Shown: positions 1 to 10,695, counted from the stretch's first letter. The stretch: 49,001 nt of DNA from Prochlorococcus sp. AG-418-I21 (GCA_003214115.1 QCMA01000007.1:1-49001); one strand, 5' to 3'. Translations and numbers: made by a program. The notes: a model not told the origin generated them from the sequence alone.

Positions 1-98
1 AGTCCACTTAATTCCGGATGTTCATGAATATGTCTTCTTAAGTTAATTAGTTCATCATTAAACGAATCAATTTTTTTATGTAACTGATCTCTATTCAT
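1..98 (-). CDS. M20-family amidohydrolase/peptidase, N-terminal fragment truncated by window edge
   Basis: Not in ORF track. Reverse complement from ATG at 98 reads MNRDQLHKKIDSFNDELINLRRHIHEHPELSG; the LRRHIHxHPELS motif is typical of the M20 amidohydrolase N-terminus. Confidence 0.8.
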   Translation of the reverse strand, partial: MNRDQLHKKIDSFNDELINLRRHIHEHPELSG

Positions 99-101
99 TA
101 C

Positions 102-902
102 TTATTTTAAATCGATAAAATTCATTAAATCTTTAATTGGTTGAGGAGGCCATCTTCTTATTTTTTTTAACCATTCTTCATCACTATATCTAGGATCTAA
201 TTCAGTTACCGCTATCCAATTACTCTCTGCTTTACCAGCTTCACCATTAGACCAACTCAAAGCGGTTAAAGCTGCCCTAGCATCTGCAAAGGTTGGATAA
301 CGTCTAATTAACTTTATTAATTCTTTTTCAGCTTCATCAATATTTCCCAACTGGAAATCTGCTAACGCCAAACTTGACCTAGCCATGGCAAATCCTGGAT
401 TATATAAAGCAGCTTTTGAGAATAAATCTCTTGCTTTATCCCAATGGGATATAGATCCTTCGACGTTAGCTAGATTATATAATGCAGAGAAATTTTTACT
501 ATCTAGGGAAATAACGAACATATAATCCTTTTTCGCTTGCGACCATAAACCCAATGCTTCCTCAGCAATCCCCCTGTTAATGTAAGGATCTATTTCACTA
601 GGATTCAAACTTATTGCCTTATTTTGGTCATCTATTGATCCCTTAACATCTCCTACAACAAGTCTTACATTTCCTCTATTGCTAAAACCTGCAGCATCAT
701 CAGGATAAGAATCGAGATATTGATTCCATTCTTGTAAAGCGAGATTAAATTTTCCGCCTGAACTAAGATCTAACGCATTTTTAAACAAATCCTCTCTCGA
801 AGATAATGAATAGCATGGTGCAATATAAAAAATATTGAAAAAAATAAAAATTAATAAAAAACAAACCTTAACTTTTTTAAAAGTTATCATTTTTTGAATC
901 AA
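102..902 (-). CDS. TPR-repeat protein with N-terminal signal/TM segment
   Basis: 266 aa; hydrophobic N-terminus then repeated TPR-like units ([48 protein letters not shown]). Confidence 0.85.
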   Translation of the reverse strand: MIQKMITFKKVKVCFLLIFIFFNIFYIAPCYSLSSREDLFKNALDLSSGGKFNLALQEWNQYLDSYPDDAAGFSNRGNVRLVVGDVKGSIDDQNKAISLNPSEIDPYINRGIAEEALGLWSQAKKDYMFVISLDSKNFSALYNLANVEGSISHWDKARDLFSKAALYNPGFAMARSSLALADFQLGNIDEAEKELIKLIRRYPTFADARAALTALSWSNGEAGKAESNWIAVTELDPRYSDEEWLKKIRRWPPQPIKDLMNFIDLK

Positions 903-1935
903 TGTACTTTTTTCCTAAAGCAGTAAGCAATCTTCCTCGAGGAGTTCTCGTGAGGAAACCAATTTTAATAAGATATGGCTCAACTACAAATTCTAACATT
1001 GAAGAATCATCGCCCAACCCAGATGCAATTGAATCAAGGCCAGTTGGAATATTATTGTTTTGGTTAAGAAAAGATAAATAGTGTCTATCTAAAGAATCCA
1101 ATCCTTTTTCGTCTATTTGGTAAGAATTTAAAGCTTTTTTTATTAAATTCACTGAGATAGTATTAGTTTTCATAACAACTTGAGCATAATCTCTAACTCG
1201 TCTTAATAATCTTAAAGCAATTCTTGGAGTCCCTCGAGATATCTTTGCCAAATCATAAGATGCTTCATCTTCTAAATTGAGGTTTATTAATCGGGAGAAA
1301 TTAACAATAATTTGTTTTAATTCATCACATGTATAGAATTCAATTTTATGAGATATCCCAAATCTGTCCCTTAGAGGTGCACTTATTGAGGCTAATTTAG
1401 TTGTCGCGCCAATCAGAGTAAACCTAGGAAGATTAATTGTTCTGCAACGGGCTCCTCTATTAGCTCCCATAGTTAAGTCAAGTCTAAAATCCTCCATTGC
1501 AGAATATAACAACTCTTCAGTTAACCTATTTAAGCGATGTATCTCATCGATAAATAAAACTTCACCTTCTTTTAATCCAAGAAGTAAACCAACAATATCT
1601 CTTGGTCTTTCAATTGCTGGTGCAGTCGCAATCCTACATTTTGTATTCAATTCGTGGGCTATCAAAAAAGCAAGAGTAGTCTTACCTAGACCAGGCTGTC
1701 CATATAAAAGAGTATGCTCCAAAGGTTCTTTTCTAATAATTGAAGCATCTATAGCTATTCTTAAAGAAGATTTAAGTTGTTCTTGGCCAATAAATTCTTT
1801 TAAATTAAGAGGCCGGGCTAAGTTCAAATTATTATTTCTCTTTTCTTCTGGAATGTTTTTTGAATCAACTAGCCTAAGTTCTTTTTTACGAAAAGAAAAG
1901 TCATTATCGCCTATATTGGAAGAAATTATTGCCAT
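877..1935 (-). CDS. ruvB: Holliday junction branch migration DNA helicase RuvB
   Basis: Walker [11 protein letters not shown], Walker [10 protein letters not shown], RuvB motifs [17 protein letters not shown] and [19 protein letters not shown]. Confidence 0.97.
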   Translation of the reverse strand: MAIISSNIGDNDFSFRKKELRLVDSKNIPEEKRNNNLNLARPLNLKEFIGQEQLKSSLRIAIDASIIRKEPLEHTLLYGQPGLGKTTLAFLIAHELNTKCRIATAPAIERPRDIVGLLLGLKEGEVLFIDEIHRLNRLTEELLYSAMEDFRLDLTMGANRGARCRTINLPRFTLIGATTKLASISAPLRDRFGISHKIEFYTCDELKQIIVNFSRLINLNLEDEASYDLAKISRGTPRIALRLLRRVRDYAQVVMKTNTISVNLIKKALNSYQIDEKGLDSLDRHYLSFLNQNNNIPTGLDSIASGLGDDSSMLEFVVEPYLIKIGFLTRTPRGRLLTALGKKYIDSKNDNF

Positions 1936-1987
1936 AATGAAAGGTTAATTGCAATTGTTCTGAGTAGAAAGATTTTTTACAACTAAA

Positions 1988-2482
1988 ATGGCAAAAAATT
2001 CAAACAAAGTTAAAAAAAATACTAATAAAGCAAGTAATTTTAAACTTCTAGCTGATAATAGATATGCAAAATTTCAATATGCAATATCTGAAACAATCGA
2101 AGCTGGAATTGAGCTTTTAGGGACTGAAGTAAAGTCCATTAGAAACGGAAAAGCAAATTTAAGAGATGGGTACTGTACATTCAGAGATGGTGAAATCTTA
2201 TTATTAAATGTTCACATTTCACCACATAAAAATGTGGGGTCTTTCTTTAATCATGATCCATTAAGAAATAGAAAGCTGCTACTACATAAAAAAGAAATAA
2301 TAAAAATGAAATCCAATACTGAAAAAAAAGGAATGACTGTTATTCCATTATCTCTTTATTTAAAGGGGTCATGGATAAAACTAACTGTTGGAGTCGGCAA
2401 AGGAAAAAAATTGCATGACAAACGACAAGATGAAAAACAAAAAAGTATTAAAAAAGAAATCAACTCTGCACTAAAAAGATAA
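1988..2482 (+). CDS. smpB: SsrA-binding protein SmpB
   Basis: [33 protein letters not shown] and C-terminal [11 protein letters not shown] motifs. Confidence 0.96.
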   Translation: MAKNSNKVKKNTNKASNFKLLADNRYAKFQYAISETIEAGIELLGTEVKSIRNGKANLRDGYCTFRDGEILLLNVHISPHKNVGSFFNHDPLRNRKLLLHKKEIIKMKSNTEKKGMTVIPLSLYLKGSWIKLTVGVGKGKKLHDKRQDEKQKSIKKEINSALKR

Positions 2483-2509
2483 AAATATTATGCAGAATTA
2501 TTTAAACCA

Positions 2510-2755
2510 TTAATCTAAACTGACTGAACTTGGAGGTGGGGAAGGGTCTGGATCTGCAATTAACATATGCTGCAAGACAGTTTCAGGCCTCTCACTATCT
2601 CTCCAACGAATTTTATATGCAGGCATTTTCGTACCTCTACTTGTAGTTTGTTCTACTGGTTCAATAACCCATCCTCTTCTTGATCGGCCTTGAGGATTTC
2701 TTTTTACTACTGCATCCGCATGTTTGAAACGGAAACCAACACGTTCACCACTCAT
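2510..2755 (-). CDS. Small uncharacterised protein, probably conserved in cyanobacteria
   Basis: 81 aa ORF between lysS and smpB; MSGERVGFRFKHADAVVKRNPQGRSRRGWVIEPVEQTTSRG; not antisense to another gene. Confidence 0.8.
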   Translation of the reverse strand: MSGERVGFRFKHADAVVKRNPQGRSRRGWVIEPVEQTTSRGTKMPAYKIRWRDSERPETVLQHMLIADPDPSPPPSSVSLD

Positions 2756-2784
2756 TTAAAAAATTTCGTATTGGATTAATTTAT

Positions 2785-4323
2785 TTATTTTACTTCATTC
2801 AAGGGTAGTTTTTCATTTTTTTTGGAAGTTTTTTCGGGTTTTAACAATGGAAAAGGAATTACATCTCTAATTGATGCGCTATTAGTAATTAACATAATTA
2901 GCCTGTCAATGCCTATGCCTAATCCTCCAGTAGGAGGCATGCCAATCTCTAAAGCATTCAAGAAATCTTCATCTATACAGTGAGCCTCAAGATCTCCTTC
3001 ATCTCTAAGAGATTGCTGTAATTGCATTCTTTCTCTTTGATCTATTGGATCTATCAACTCACTAAACGCATTTGCTAACTCACGACCAACAATGAATAAT
3101 TCAAATCTCTGAACCATGTCTTTATTATCAAGATGAGGCCTAGCTAAAGGAGAAATTTCAACAGGATAATCGATAACAAAAGTGGGCTCTATAAGTTCTG
3201 ATTCTACTTTTTGCTCGAAGACCTCATTTAAAAGTCTTCCCATAGTATTCACTTTATTAGAGAAATCAACATTTATACTTTTAGCAGCATGTTTTGCTGC
3301 TTGAAAATCCCCACAAAAAGAATCAAAATCAATCCCTGTATATTTTTTGACAATATCTTTCATGGATATTCTTGACCAAGGTTTAGAAAAATCAATTTCT
3401 TGATTTTGATAATTTATAATTAAAGACCCACATGTATCAATTAAGATATCTTTAATCAGTTCTTCTGTTAAGTTCATCATATCGACATAATCAGAAAAAG
3501 CTTCATAAATTTCAACTGAAGTGAATTCTGGATTATGCCTTGTGCTTATACCCTCATTGCGGAAGATTCTTCCCAATTCATAAACTTTCTCAAATCCTCC
3601 AACAACCATTCTTTTTAAATGTAATTCTGTAGCTATTCTTAGATACAGCGGAATATCTAATGTATTGTGATGTGTTATAAACGGTCTTGCTTCAGCACCA
3701 CCAGCTTCAGATTGCAGAATTGGGGTCTCTATCTCTAAAAAATTTCTATTATCTAGCCATTTTCTAATAAAACTTATACATTTTGCTCTTGTTTTAAATA
3801 CATTTTTAGAATGAGGATTTACTATTAAATCTAGATAACGTTGTCTATATCTTTTTTCAATATCAGTCAATCCATGCCATTTATCTGGTAGAGGTTGTAA
3901 TGATTTGGATAACATTTCCCACTTTTCTACTTTAATTGAAAGCTCGCCTTTATTAGTTTTTTTAATAGTTCCGTAGACGCCTATCCAATCACCAATATCT
4001 ACTATTTCCTTAATATCTTCAAAAGAAAGTAATTTTTGTTTTTCTAAATTTAAATTAATAACCCTTTTATCTAGATAAAGCTGAATATGACCTTCTTGAT
4101 CGCTTATGGTAAAAAAAGCAATTTTACCCATTACCCTTTTTGCCATCACCCTACCAGCAATAGAAACGTTAAAGTCTTGCTCTTGACCGTTTTCTAAATA
4201 ATCAAATTTTTGAGTAAGAAATTTGGTAGTATGTGAGACTGTAAAACTCTGTGCGTAAGAAGCAAATCCTTTAAGAACGAGTGAATGAGCTTTTTGTAAG
4301 CGTGCTTCTTTTATTTCAGACAA
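2785..4323 (-). CDS. lysS: Lysyl-tRNA synthetase (class II)
   Basis: 512 aa; class II motifs [39 protein letters not shown]. Confidence 0.97.
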   Translation of the reverse strand: MSEIKEARLQKAHSLVLKGFASYAQSFTVSHTTKFLTQKFDYLENGQEQDFNVSIAGRVMAKRVMGKIAFFTISDQEGHIQLYLDKRVINLNLEKQKLLSFEDIKEIVDIGDWIGVYGTIKKTNKGELSIKVEKWEMLSKSLQPLPDKWHGLTDIEKRYRQRYLDLIVNPHSKNVFKTRAKCISFIRKWLDNRNFLEIETPILQSEAGGAEARPFITHHNTLDIPLYLRIATELHLKRMVVGGFEKVYELGRIFRNEGISTRHNPEFTSVEIYEAFSDYVDMMNLTEELIKDILIDTCGSLIINYQNQEIDFSKPWSRISMKDIVKKYTGIDFDSFCGDFQAAKHAAKSINVDFSNKVNTMGRLLNEVFEQKVESELIEPTFVIDYPVEISPLARPHLDNKDMVQRFELFIVGRELANAFSELIDPIDQRERMQLQQSLRDEGDLEAHCIDEDFLNALEIGMPPTGGLGIGIDRLIMLITNSASIRDVIPFPLLKPEKTSKKNEKLPLNEVK

Positions 4324-4373
4324 AACTTATTTTAATATATTTGTTTTATTTAATAAAATTATCAAACTATGGC

Positions 4374-5120
4374 TCAACTTGCCAAAGATGTTGCTGTTTC
4401 GCCAACTCTCTGAGATGCGTAACCAATCCCTCTAACAGTTAATATTAACTCTGGATTTCTTGGATCTGGTTCCAATTTACCTCTTAATCTAGCTACATAA
4501 ACATCTACAACCCTTAAATCTGCAGCTCTACGAGGAGGATAACCCCATAGCTGTTCTAAAATTTCTGCTCGCGGGACAACCTTACCTGGCTCGTCAAACA
4601 ACAATTCTAGGAGGCTAAATTCAGTGTAAGTTAAACTAATTCTATCTCCTGCTCTAGAAACTTGTCTGCGATTAGTATCCACAACTAAACTTCCAAATTT
4701 CATAACTCCTTTACCTGAAGGAACTTCTTTAGTTTCAGTAACCGATACAGTTGGGCCCATTCTTCTTAAAATAGTAGCTATTCTAGCTTCTAACTCTTTT
4801 GGGCTAAATGGTTTAGATAAATAATCATCGGCCCCTAAATCCAAACCTGCAACTCTCTCCGAAATAGCTTCTAAAGCGGTTAAGAATATTATTGGGACTA
4901 CTGATTCTGCTCTAATTCTTCTACAAACGGCAAATCCATCCATTTTTGGAAGCATAACATCAAGAACTATCAAGTCTGGGGAATCCCTGTGAAAAGACTC
5001 AAGAGCTTCTTCGCCGTTAGTAGCAGAATAAACTTGATATCCAGCTAATTGAAGCCTAGTAACTAACACCTTCAAAACTGCTGGTTCATCATCAACAACT
5101 AAAATTCTTGCTTTTGACAT
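4374..5120 (-). CDS. rpaB: OmpR-family response regulator RpaB (Ycf27-like)
   Basis: Receiver domain VVDDEPAVLKVL...DLIVLDVMLPKMDG...LSKPF plus winged-helix C-terminus RVVDVYVARLRGKLEPDPRNPELILTVRGIGY; resembles cyanobacterial RpaB. Confidence 0.9.
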   Translation of the reverse strand: MSKARILVVDDEPAVLKVLVTRLQLAGYQVYSATNGEEALESFHRDSPDLIVLDVMLPKMDGFAVCRRIRAESVVPIIFLTALEAISERVAGLDLGADDYLSKPFSPKELEARIATILRRMGPTVSVTETKEVPSGKGVMKFGSLVVDTNRRQVSRAGDRISLTYTEFSLLELLFDEPGKVVPRAEILEQLWGYPPRRAADLRVVDVYVARLRGKLEPDPRNPELILTVRGIGYASQRVGETATSLAS

Positions 5121-5299
5121 AGTTAAAAAAGATTTATCAATATTTCAAAGCAAAGAACTATTGCATTGAATTTTTATTCTAACAATTAAAAATATAACAT
5201 TACGAACCCTCCAAGAGGTATTCTGTAGATTTACAAAAATTTTAAATAATTTGAGGATATAAATTTTTTCATACACTTTTTAATTCTCGGCTAAATTTA

Positions 5300-5818
5300 T
5301 TACTGAAGTTTTCTTCTTGAAAATTTAAACATTCTTAAAAGTTGGGAGCAAATAAAGGGAGCAAAAAATCCTGTCAGAAATACTTCAGCTAAGATGTTTT
5401 TAATACTGGGAATAAACATTAAAGAATTACTATCTAAAAAATTTCTAAACAAAATTTGTAAATAATAAACAGTCCCACATAAAAAACTTCCAAAAGAACA
5501 AATTAAACCGTACCTAAAATGTCCCACCAAATTATCACTATGTAATTTAATTCTCCCAAACAAAAATCCACAAAACATTAAGCCTGGTATTTGAGTAAAA
5601 GTATTATCTAAAGTTAGAGAATCTAAAATTAGACCCAAAAACAAACCAAATATTAATCCATTGATTGATCCATTAATCATTGACCAAGGCAATAACCAAA
5701 ATAACGGCCAATATGGTTGAACCCCTAAAAATCCAAGCCAATTTGGGTGCCACAAAAAAATAATTGGGATAAAAATAAAACTTATTATGGATGACTGTTT
5801 TGTAAAAAATTTATTCAT
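5300..5818 (-). CDS. mreD: Rod shape-determining protein MreD-like
   Basis: Hydrophobic multi-TM protein directly after mreC. The ORF track starts at 5848, but the Met at 5818 gives a TAATG stop/start overlap with mreC and is preferred. Confidence 0.75.
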   Translation of the reverse strand: MNKFFTKQSSIISFIFIPIIFLWHPNWLGFLGVQPYWPLFWLLPWSMINGSINGLIFGLFLGLILDSLTLDNTFTQIPGLMFCGFLFGRIKLHSDNLVGHFRYGLICSFGSFLCGTVYYLQILFRNFLDSNSLMFIPSIKNILAEVFLTGFFAPFICSQLLRMFKFSRRKLQ

Positions 5819-6567
5819 TAAATATTTACTTTCAAAATTTGGACCCAATCAATTACGTGAGGTTTTGCCAAAAGTGAAATTTTTGCAGTTTTTTTAGATT
5901 TCAATTTCTCATCTATAGAATGGACAATTCCAATAGGGATATTCGGAGGTAATAGCGTACTAGCAGGCGATGAGGATATAAAATCTCCGACTTTAATATC
6001 AGCATCATTTGAATAAAGTATTAAGATAGGATAATCATCTCCTAAACCTACAAGTAATCCATTAATTTGAATTCTATCCACCCAAACGCCTAACTTACTT
6101 TCTGGAGACGTGATTAAAGAGACTGACGAAGTGAATAGAGAAGTATTATTTACTCTTCCTAATAATCCACCTGGACCAATAACAATATTACCTATTTCTA
6201 CTCCATCCCTAGAACCTTTGTTTAAAATTATTTGTCTCCACCAACTACCTGTTTTTCTCGAAATAACTGCTGCCGAAATATTATCATTATTGGATGATTC
6301 TTGAACAGATAGGATTTTTCGTAATCTTATATTGTCTTTTTTAAGAAGATTTAACTTTATTAAATATTCTTGGTCTATACTCTCAAGGACAATTTCTTTT
6401 TGAAATTGACCAGGCCAAAAAGGCTTTGAAATAAAATAATAAAAATCCTTATAAAAAGTTCCTTTTGATATCCTTGCAAAAACCAAAAATAAAAAAATTA
6501 CAAAGAATATCCAATTTTTCTTTTTATGCCACCAACGACAAGTAGAGATTCGTCGGATATTTAACAT
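5818..6567 (-). CDS. mreC: Rod shape-determining protein MreC
   Basis: N-terminal TM; AAVISRKTGSWWRQIILNKGSRDGVEIGNIVIGPGGLLGRV is typical of MreC; sits in mreBCD order. Confidence 0.92.
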   Translation of the reverse strand: MLNIRRISTCRWWHKKKNWIFFVIFLFLVFARISKGTFYKDFYYFISKPFWPGQFQKEIVLESIDQEYLIKLNLLKKDNIRLRKILSVQESSNNDNISAAVISRKTGSWWRQIILNKGSRDGVEIGNIVIGPGGLLGRVNNTSLFTSSVSLITSPESKLGVWVDRIQINGLLVGLGDDYPILILYSNDADIKVGDFISSSPASTLLPPNIPIGIVHSIDEKLKSKKTAKISLLAKPHVIDWVQILKVNI

Positions 6568-6571
6568 AATA

Positions 6572-7657
6572 TCAATCTCTTATGGCATTCCTTATAAAAT
6601 CTGGAGTATCAACAACTCTTTTCAGTTTTTTAAAATCATCCAAAACCTCTCCACAACCATTAACTACGCAAAGCAGTGGGTTTTCTGCTATGTGAGTAAA
6701 AATTCCTGTTTCATCGCTCAATAAATCATTAATCCCTCTCACTAAAGCTCCACCTCCTGCAAGCATAATTCCTCTATCAACAATGTCTGCAGCAAGTTCA
6801 GGGGGAGTTCGCTCTAAAGTTCTTTTTACAGCTTCCACTATTTTGCTGAGTGTTTCAGCCATGGCTTCTCTGATTTCCCCTGATGTCAAAGTGACTGACC
6901 TAGGTAGACCAGATAAAAGATGTAGACCTCTAACCTCTAATGTAGTTTGATCGAAATCATCATCTGGAAATGCAGATCCAATTTTAATTTTGATATCTTC
7001 TGCAGTTCTCTCTCCAACAACTAAGTTGTGAACTTTCTTAAGATATAACGCAATTGATTCATTTATCTCATCGCCAGCTATTCGAACAGATTCACTCAAT
7101 ACAGTTCCACCTAAACTTAATACTGCAACTTCAGTAGTACCTCCACCAATATCTACAATCATAGTTCCAATAGGCTCAGTTACTGGTAATGATGCTCCTA
7201 TTGCTGCTGCAACGGGTTCATCTATTAAGTGAACTTCCCTGGCTCCAGCTAATCCAGCTTCTCTTACTGCTCTTCGCTCAACGCTAGTAACTCCACTTGG
7301 GATGCCAATCACTATTCTTGGGGCTACTATCCCTTTGCCTTCGTTACATTTTTGAATAAATGTTTTTATCATTTGTTCTGCTGCATCAAAATCTGCGATA
7401 ACCCCATCCCTTAATGGTCTTACGGCTCTTATATTGCCGGGGGTCCTTCCAAGCATTAACTTTGCTTCTTTACCAACAGCTAATGGAATACCTTCTTCTA
7501 AATCCATAGCTACTACAGAAGGCTCTTGTAAAACAACGCCTTTTCCTGATACGTGTATAAGAGTATTGGCCGTTCCCAAATCTATGCCAATATCTCTAGA
7601 AAATTTAAATCTGTTAAAAATCACAATAAGAATTCTTTTTATAAATAATATATCCAT
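6572..7657 (-). CDS. mreB: Rod shape-determining protein MreB
   Basis: Actin-like motifs [57 protein letters not shown]. Confidence 0.97.
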   Translation of the reverse strand: MDILFIKRILIVIFNRFKFSRDIGIDLGTANTLIHVSGKGVVLQEPSVVAMDLEEGIPLAVGKEAKLMLGRTPGNIRAVRPLRDGVIADFDAAEQMIKTFIQKCNEGKGIVAPRIVIGIPSGVTSVERRAVREAGLAGAREVHLIDEPVAAAIGASLPVTEPIGTMIVDIGGGTTEVAVLSLGGTVLSESVRIAGDEINESIALYLKKVHNLVVGERTAEDIKIKIGSAFPDDDFDQTTLEVRGLHLLSGLPRSVTLTSGEIREAMAETLSKIVEAVKRTLERTPPELAADIVDRGIMLAGGGALVRGINDLLSDETGIFTHIAENPLLCVVNGCGEVLDDFKKLKRVVDTPDFIRNAIRD

Positions 7658-7757
7658 TTTTTAGTAAGCTCTCAGAATTCTGTCGTTTAGTCATGAATAG
7701 CACGCAAAACTTTGAGCAGAAACTAAAAATATGAGTAATATTAAAAAAAAAAAAATT

Positions 7758-8129
7758 ATGGAAATTAACACTATTAACCTGGTTGGCAGAGCAGGAAGAG
7801 AACCAGATGTCAGATATTTTGAATCTGGCAGTATCGTAGCAAATTTCACACTTGCAGTTAACAGAAGAAGCAGAGATGAAGAGCCCGACTGGTTTAATTT
7901 AGAAATATGGGGCAAGCAAGCACAAATAGCAGCAGATTACGTTAAAAAAGGATCTTTAATTGGAATTACAGGAAGCTTTAAAATTGATAGTTGGAAAGAT
8001 AAAAATACTGGGGAAGATAGATATAAGCCAGTTGTTAGGGTAGATAGATTAAACTTGCTAGGCTCTCGAAAAGAGTCTGATAATAATCAATATTCCAACA
8101 ATAGTAACTCAAATGAAATTCCTTTTTAA
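7758..8129 (+). CDS. ssb: Single-stranded DNA-binding protein
   Basis: OB-fold protein MEINTINLVGRAGREPDVRYFESGSIVANFTLAVNR, C-terminal acidic/aromatic tip NEIPF. ORF track starts at 7731; the internal ATG at 7758 fits the family N-terminus better. Confidence 0.93.
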   Translation: MEINTINLVGRAGREPDVRYFESGSIVANFTLAVNRRSRDEEPDWFNLEIWGKQAQIAADYVKKGSLIGITGSFKIDSWKDKNTGEDRYKPVVRVDRLNLLGSRKESDNNQYSNNSNSNEIPF

Positions 8130-8785
8130 GCTCTATTCTTTTTAAAGAATCTAATAAATATTCTTATAAAAAAATATAAGAATATTAAAATTAAAATTGG
8201 CTTTACAAAATATTTGATTTGATCCAAGTAATTTTGGATGATTGGATAATTTTCACCAAATACGTAACCTGCATAAGCGAGAAGTGCTACCCAAATCAAG
8301 CTCCCAAATGTAGTCCAAATCAAAAATTTTCTTAGTGGCATAAGTTCTATGCCAGCGGGAACCGAAATTAAAGTTCTTATACCTGGCACTAATCGGCCCC
8401 AAAAAATTAAAGAGACCCCGTATTTATCAAACCACCTTTTACTTTTACTTAAATCATTAGAAGAAATACCCAGATATTTTCCTTTTTTATCTAGAAAATT
8501 TGAAAGTCTTTTTTCGTTTACTAATCTACCTAAATAATACCAAGGCAATGATCCTAAGATGGTTCCCAGTAATCCCCAAAAAACTAAAATATAGAAATTT
8601 AATTTTTGTTGATAAACGAAAAACCCTCCCATTGGCATTATTATTTCCGAAGGTATTGGAGGTATTATATTTTCCAAAAACATAGCCAAACAAATAGTGA
8701 GGTATGCAATTGTTGAATTCTTTTCAACGGCCAAACTAATATAGTCCGGTATTGAAGTAAGAAAATTTACAAGAATTAAACTCAA
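8126..8785 (-). CDS. DedA-family membrane protein
   Basis: FLENIIPPIPSEIIMPMGGF and FWGRLVPGIRTLISVPAG motifs of DedA/SNARE-associated proteins. Confidence 0.92.
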   Translation of the reverse strand: MSLILVNFLTSIPDYISLAVEKNSTIAYLTICLAMFLENIIPPIPSEIIMPMGGFFVYQQKLNFYILVFWGLLGTILGSLPWYYLGRLVNEKRLSNFLDKKGKYLGISSNDLSKSKRWFDKYGVSLIFWGRLVPGIRTLISVPAGIELMPLRKFLIWTTFGSLIWVALLAYAGYVFGENYPIIQNYLDQIKYFVKPILILIFLYFFIRIFIRFFKKNRA

Positions 8786-8787
8786 AC

Positions 8788-10221
8788 TTAATATCTGTAA
8801 AGCTCTGGTTTATAAGGTCCTTCAACAGGAACATTAATATAATCAGCTTGTTCCTTAGTTAATTCTGTTAATTTTGCACCAATTTTATCTAGATGTAATC
8901 TAGCTACCATTTCATCTAAATGTTTTGGTAAAACGTAAACCTCCTTAGCATATTTTTCGGACTTATTGAAAAGTTCGATTTGAGCAAGTACTTGATTAGT
9001 AAAAGAATTACTCATAACAAAACTTGGATGCCCAGTGGCACAACCTAAGTTAACTAATCTACCTTCAGCTAAAAGGATTATTTTATTACCACTCGGTAAA
9101 GTTATGTGATCAACCTGCGGCTTAATATTTTCCCATGGATAATCTTTCAATGAAGCTACATCAATTTCATTATCAAAATGGCCGATGTTACAAACTATGG
9201 CCTCATCTTTCATTTTGACAAGATTTTCGTTTGTAATTACCTGATAGTTCCCAGTTGCTGTAACAAATATATCTATATCTTCTACAACATCGTCTAGTGT
9301 AACAACACTAAAACCTTCCATTGCCGCTTGAAGAGCACAAATTGGATCAACTTCAGCAACTTTAACAATTGCACCAAGTCCTCTAAGAGACTGGGCTGAA
9401 CCTTTACCTACATCTCCAAAACCCATAACTAAAGCTACTTTCCCAGCAATCATCACATCAGTTGCACGCTTTATGCTGTCAACTAAAGATTCTCGACAGC
9501 CATATAAATTATCAAATTTGCTCTTAGTAACTGAATCATTAACATTGATAGCAGGGAAAGGTAAAGAATTTTGCTTTTGCAATTGATAAAGTCTTGCAAC
9601 TCCCGTTGTAGTTTCTTCAGTGACACCAATGATATTACTCTTAATTCTAGAATAGAAGTCACTATCATTTTCTAACTTTGACTTAATAGAATTGAATAAA
9701 GCAATTTCTTCTTCGTTACCGGGATTATCTAAAACAGATAAATCTTTTTCAGCTTTACTACCTAGTATCAATAAACCAGTTGCATCTCCACCATCATCAA
9801 GAATCATATTTGGAGAGTCTGAACCCCAATCAAGGATGTAATGGGTATATTGCCAATATTCATCAAGAGTTTCCCCTTTTTTTGCATATACTGAGATTCC
9901 TTTATCTGCAATAGCTGCAGCCGCATGATCTTGAGTTGAAAAAATATTGCATGAAGCCCATTTTACTTCTGCTCCAAGGTCAACAAGAGTTTCTATTAGG
10001 ACTGCTGTTTGAATAGTCATATGAAGACTTCCAGCTATTTTTGCGCCTTTAAGTGGCTTTTCAGATTGATATTTATCTCTAAGTGCCATTAATCCAGGCA
10101 TTTCCGTTTCGGCAATTTTAATTTCTTTACGACCAAAATCTGATAAAGAGATATCAGCAATAACGTAATTTGGTGTAGAGGTCTTAACTGAATTTGCGAT
10201 AACCATATCTTGTGAATACAT
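8788..10221 (-). CDS. ahcY: S-adenosyl-L-homocysteine hydrolase
   Basis: 477 aa; [57 protein letters not shown]-terminal KPELYRY. Confidence 0.97.
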   Translation of the reverse strand: MYSQDMVIANSVKTSTPNYVIADISLSDFGRKEIKIAETEMPGLMALRDKYQSEKPLKGAKIAGSLHMTIQTAVLIETLVDLGAEVKWASCNIFSTQDHAAAAIADKGISVYAKKGETLDEYWQYTHYILDWGSDSPNMILDDGGDATGLLILGSKAEKDLSVLDNPGNEEEIALFNSIKSKLENDSDFYSRIKSNIIGVTEETTTGVARLYQLQKQNSLPFPAINVNDSVTKSKFDNLYGCRESLVDSIKRATDVMIAGKVALVMGFGDVGKGSAQSLRGLGAIVKVAEVDPICALQAAMEGFSVVTLDDVVEDIDIFVTATGNYQVITNENLVKMKDEAIVCNIGHFDNEIDVASLKDYPWENIKPQVDHITLPSGNKIILLAEGRLVNLGCATGHPSFVMSNSFTNQVLAQIELFNKSEKYAKEVYVLPKHLDEMVARLHLDKIGAKLTELTKEQADYINVPVEGPYKPELYRY

Positions 10222-10245
10222 TTTCTATTAAACTATAAATGATTT

Positions 10246-10695
10246 TTGTGTAATTTTGTGTTTGTTGAGAATTTTAAAGAGACTTTAGATTTAGGAAAAA
10301 AATTCTCAAACAAATTAAATCCCCAATCAATTGTATTATTACAGGGTCCAATTGGGGCCGGGAAAACTTCATTTGTTCAAGGGATTGCTAAAGGCTTATC
10401 AATCTCCGAAGACATTACGAGCCCTACATTTGCTTTATCTCATCACTATAACTCAGGAAAAATTCCACTAATTCACCTTGACTTATACAGGTTAGAAAAT
10501 GTTTCTTCAGCAAAAGAAGTTTTTTTTTCAGAAGAAGAAGAAGCAATACAAAAGAAAGCTATTTTAGTTATTGAATGGCCGGAATTAATAGAGCCAGTTA
10601 TTGATAATTTCTGGAAAATAGAAATTACTTACGCAAAAAATTATGGAAGACACTACGACATAAGAGATCCAAAAAATTTATTAACTTTCTCATAA
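10246..10695 (+). CDS. tsaE: tRNA threonylcarbamoyladenosine biosynthesis ATPase TsaE
   Basis: Walker A LLQGPIGAGKTSFVQGIAKGL, then ITSPTFALSHHY, HLDLYRL. Starts with TTG (10246) or GTG (10258); start uncertain. Confidence 0.93.
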   Translation: MCNFVFVENFKETLDLGKKFSNKLNPQSIVLLQGPIGAGKTSFVQGIAKGLSISEDITSPTFALSHHYNSGKIPLIHLDLYRLENVSSAKEVFFSEEEEAIQKKAILVIEWPELIEPVIDNFWKIEITYAKNYGRHYDIRDPKNLLTFS

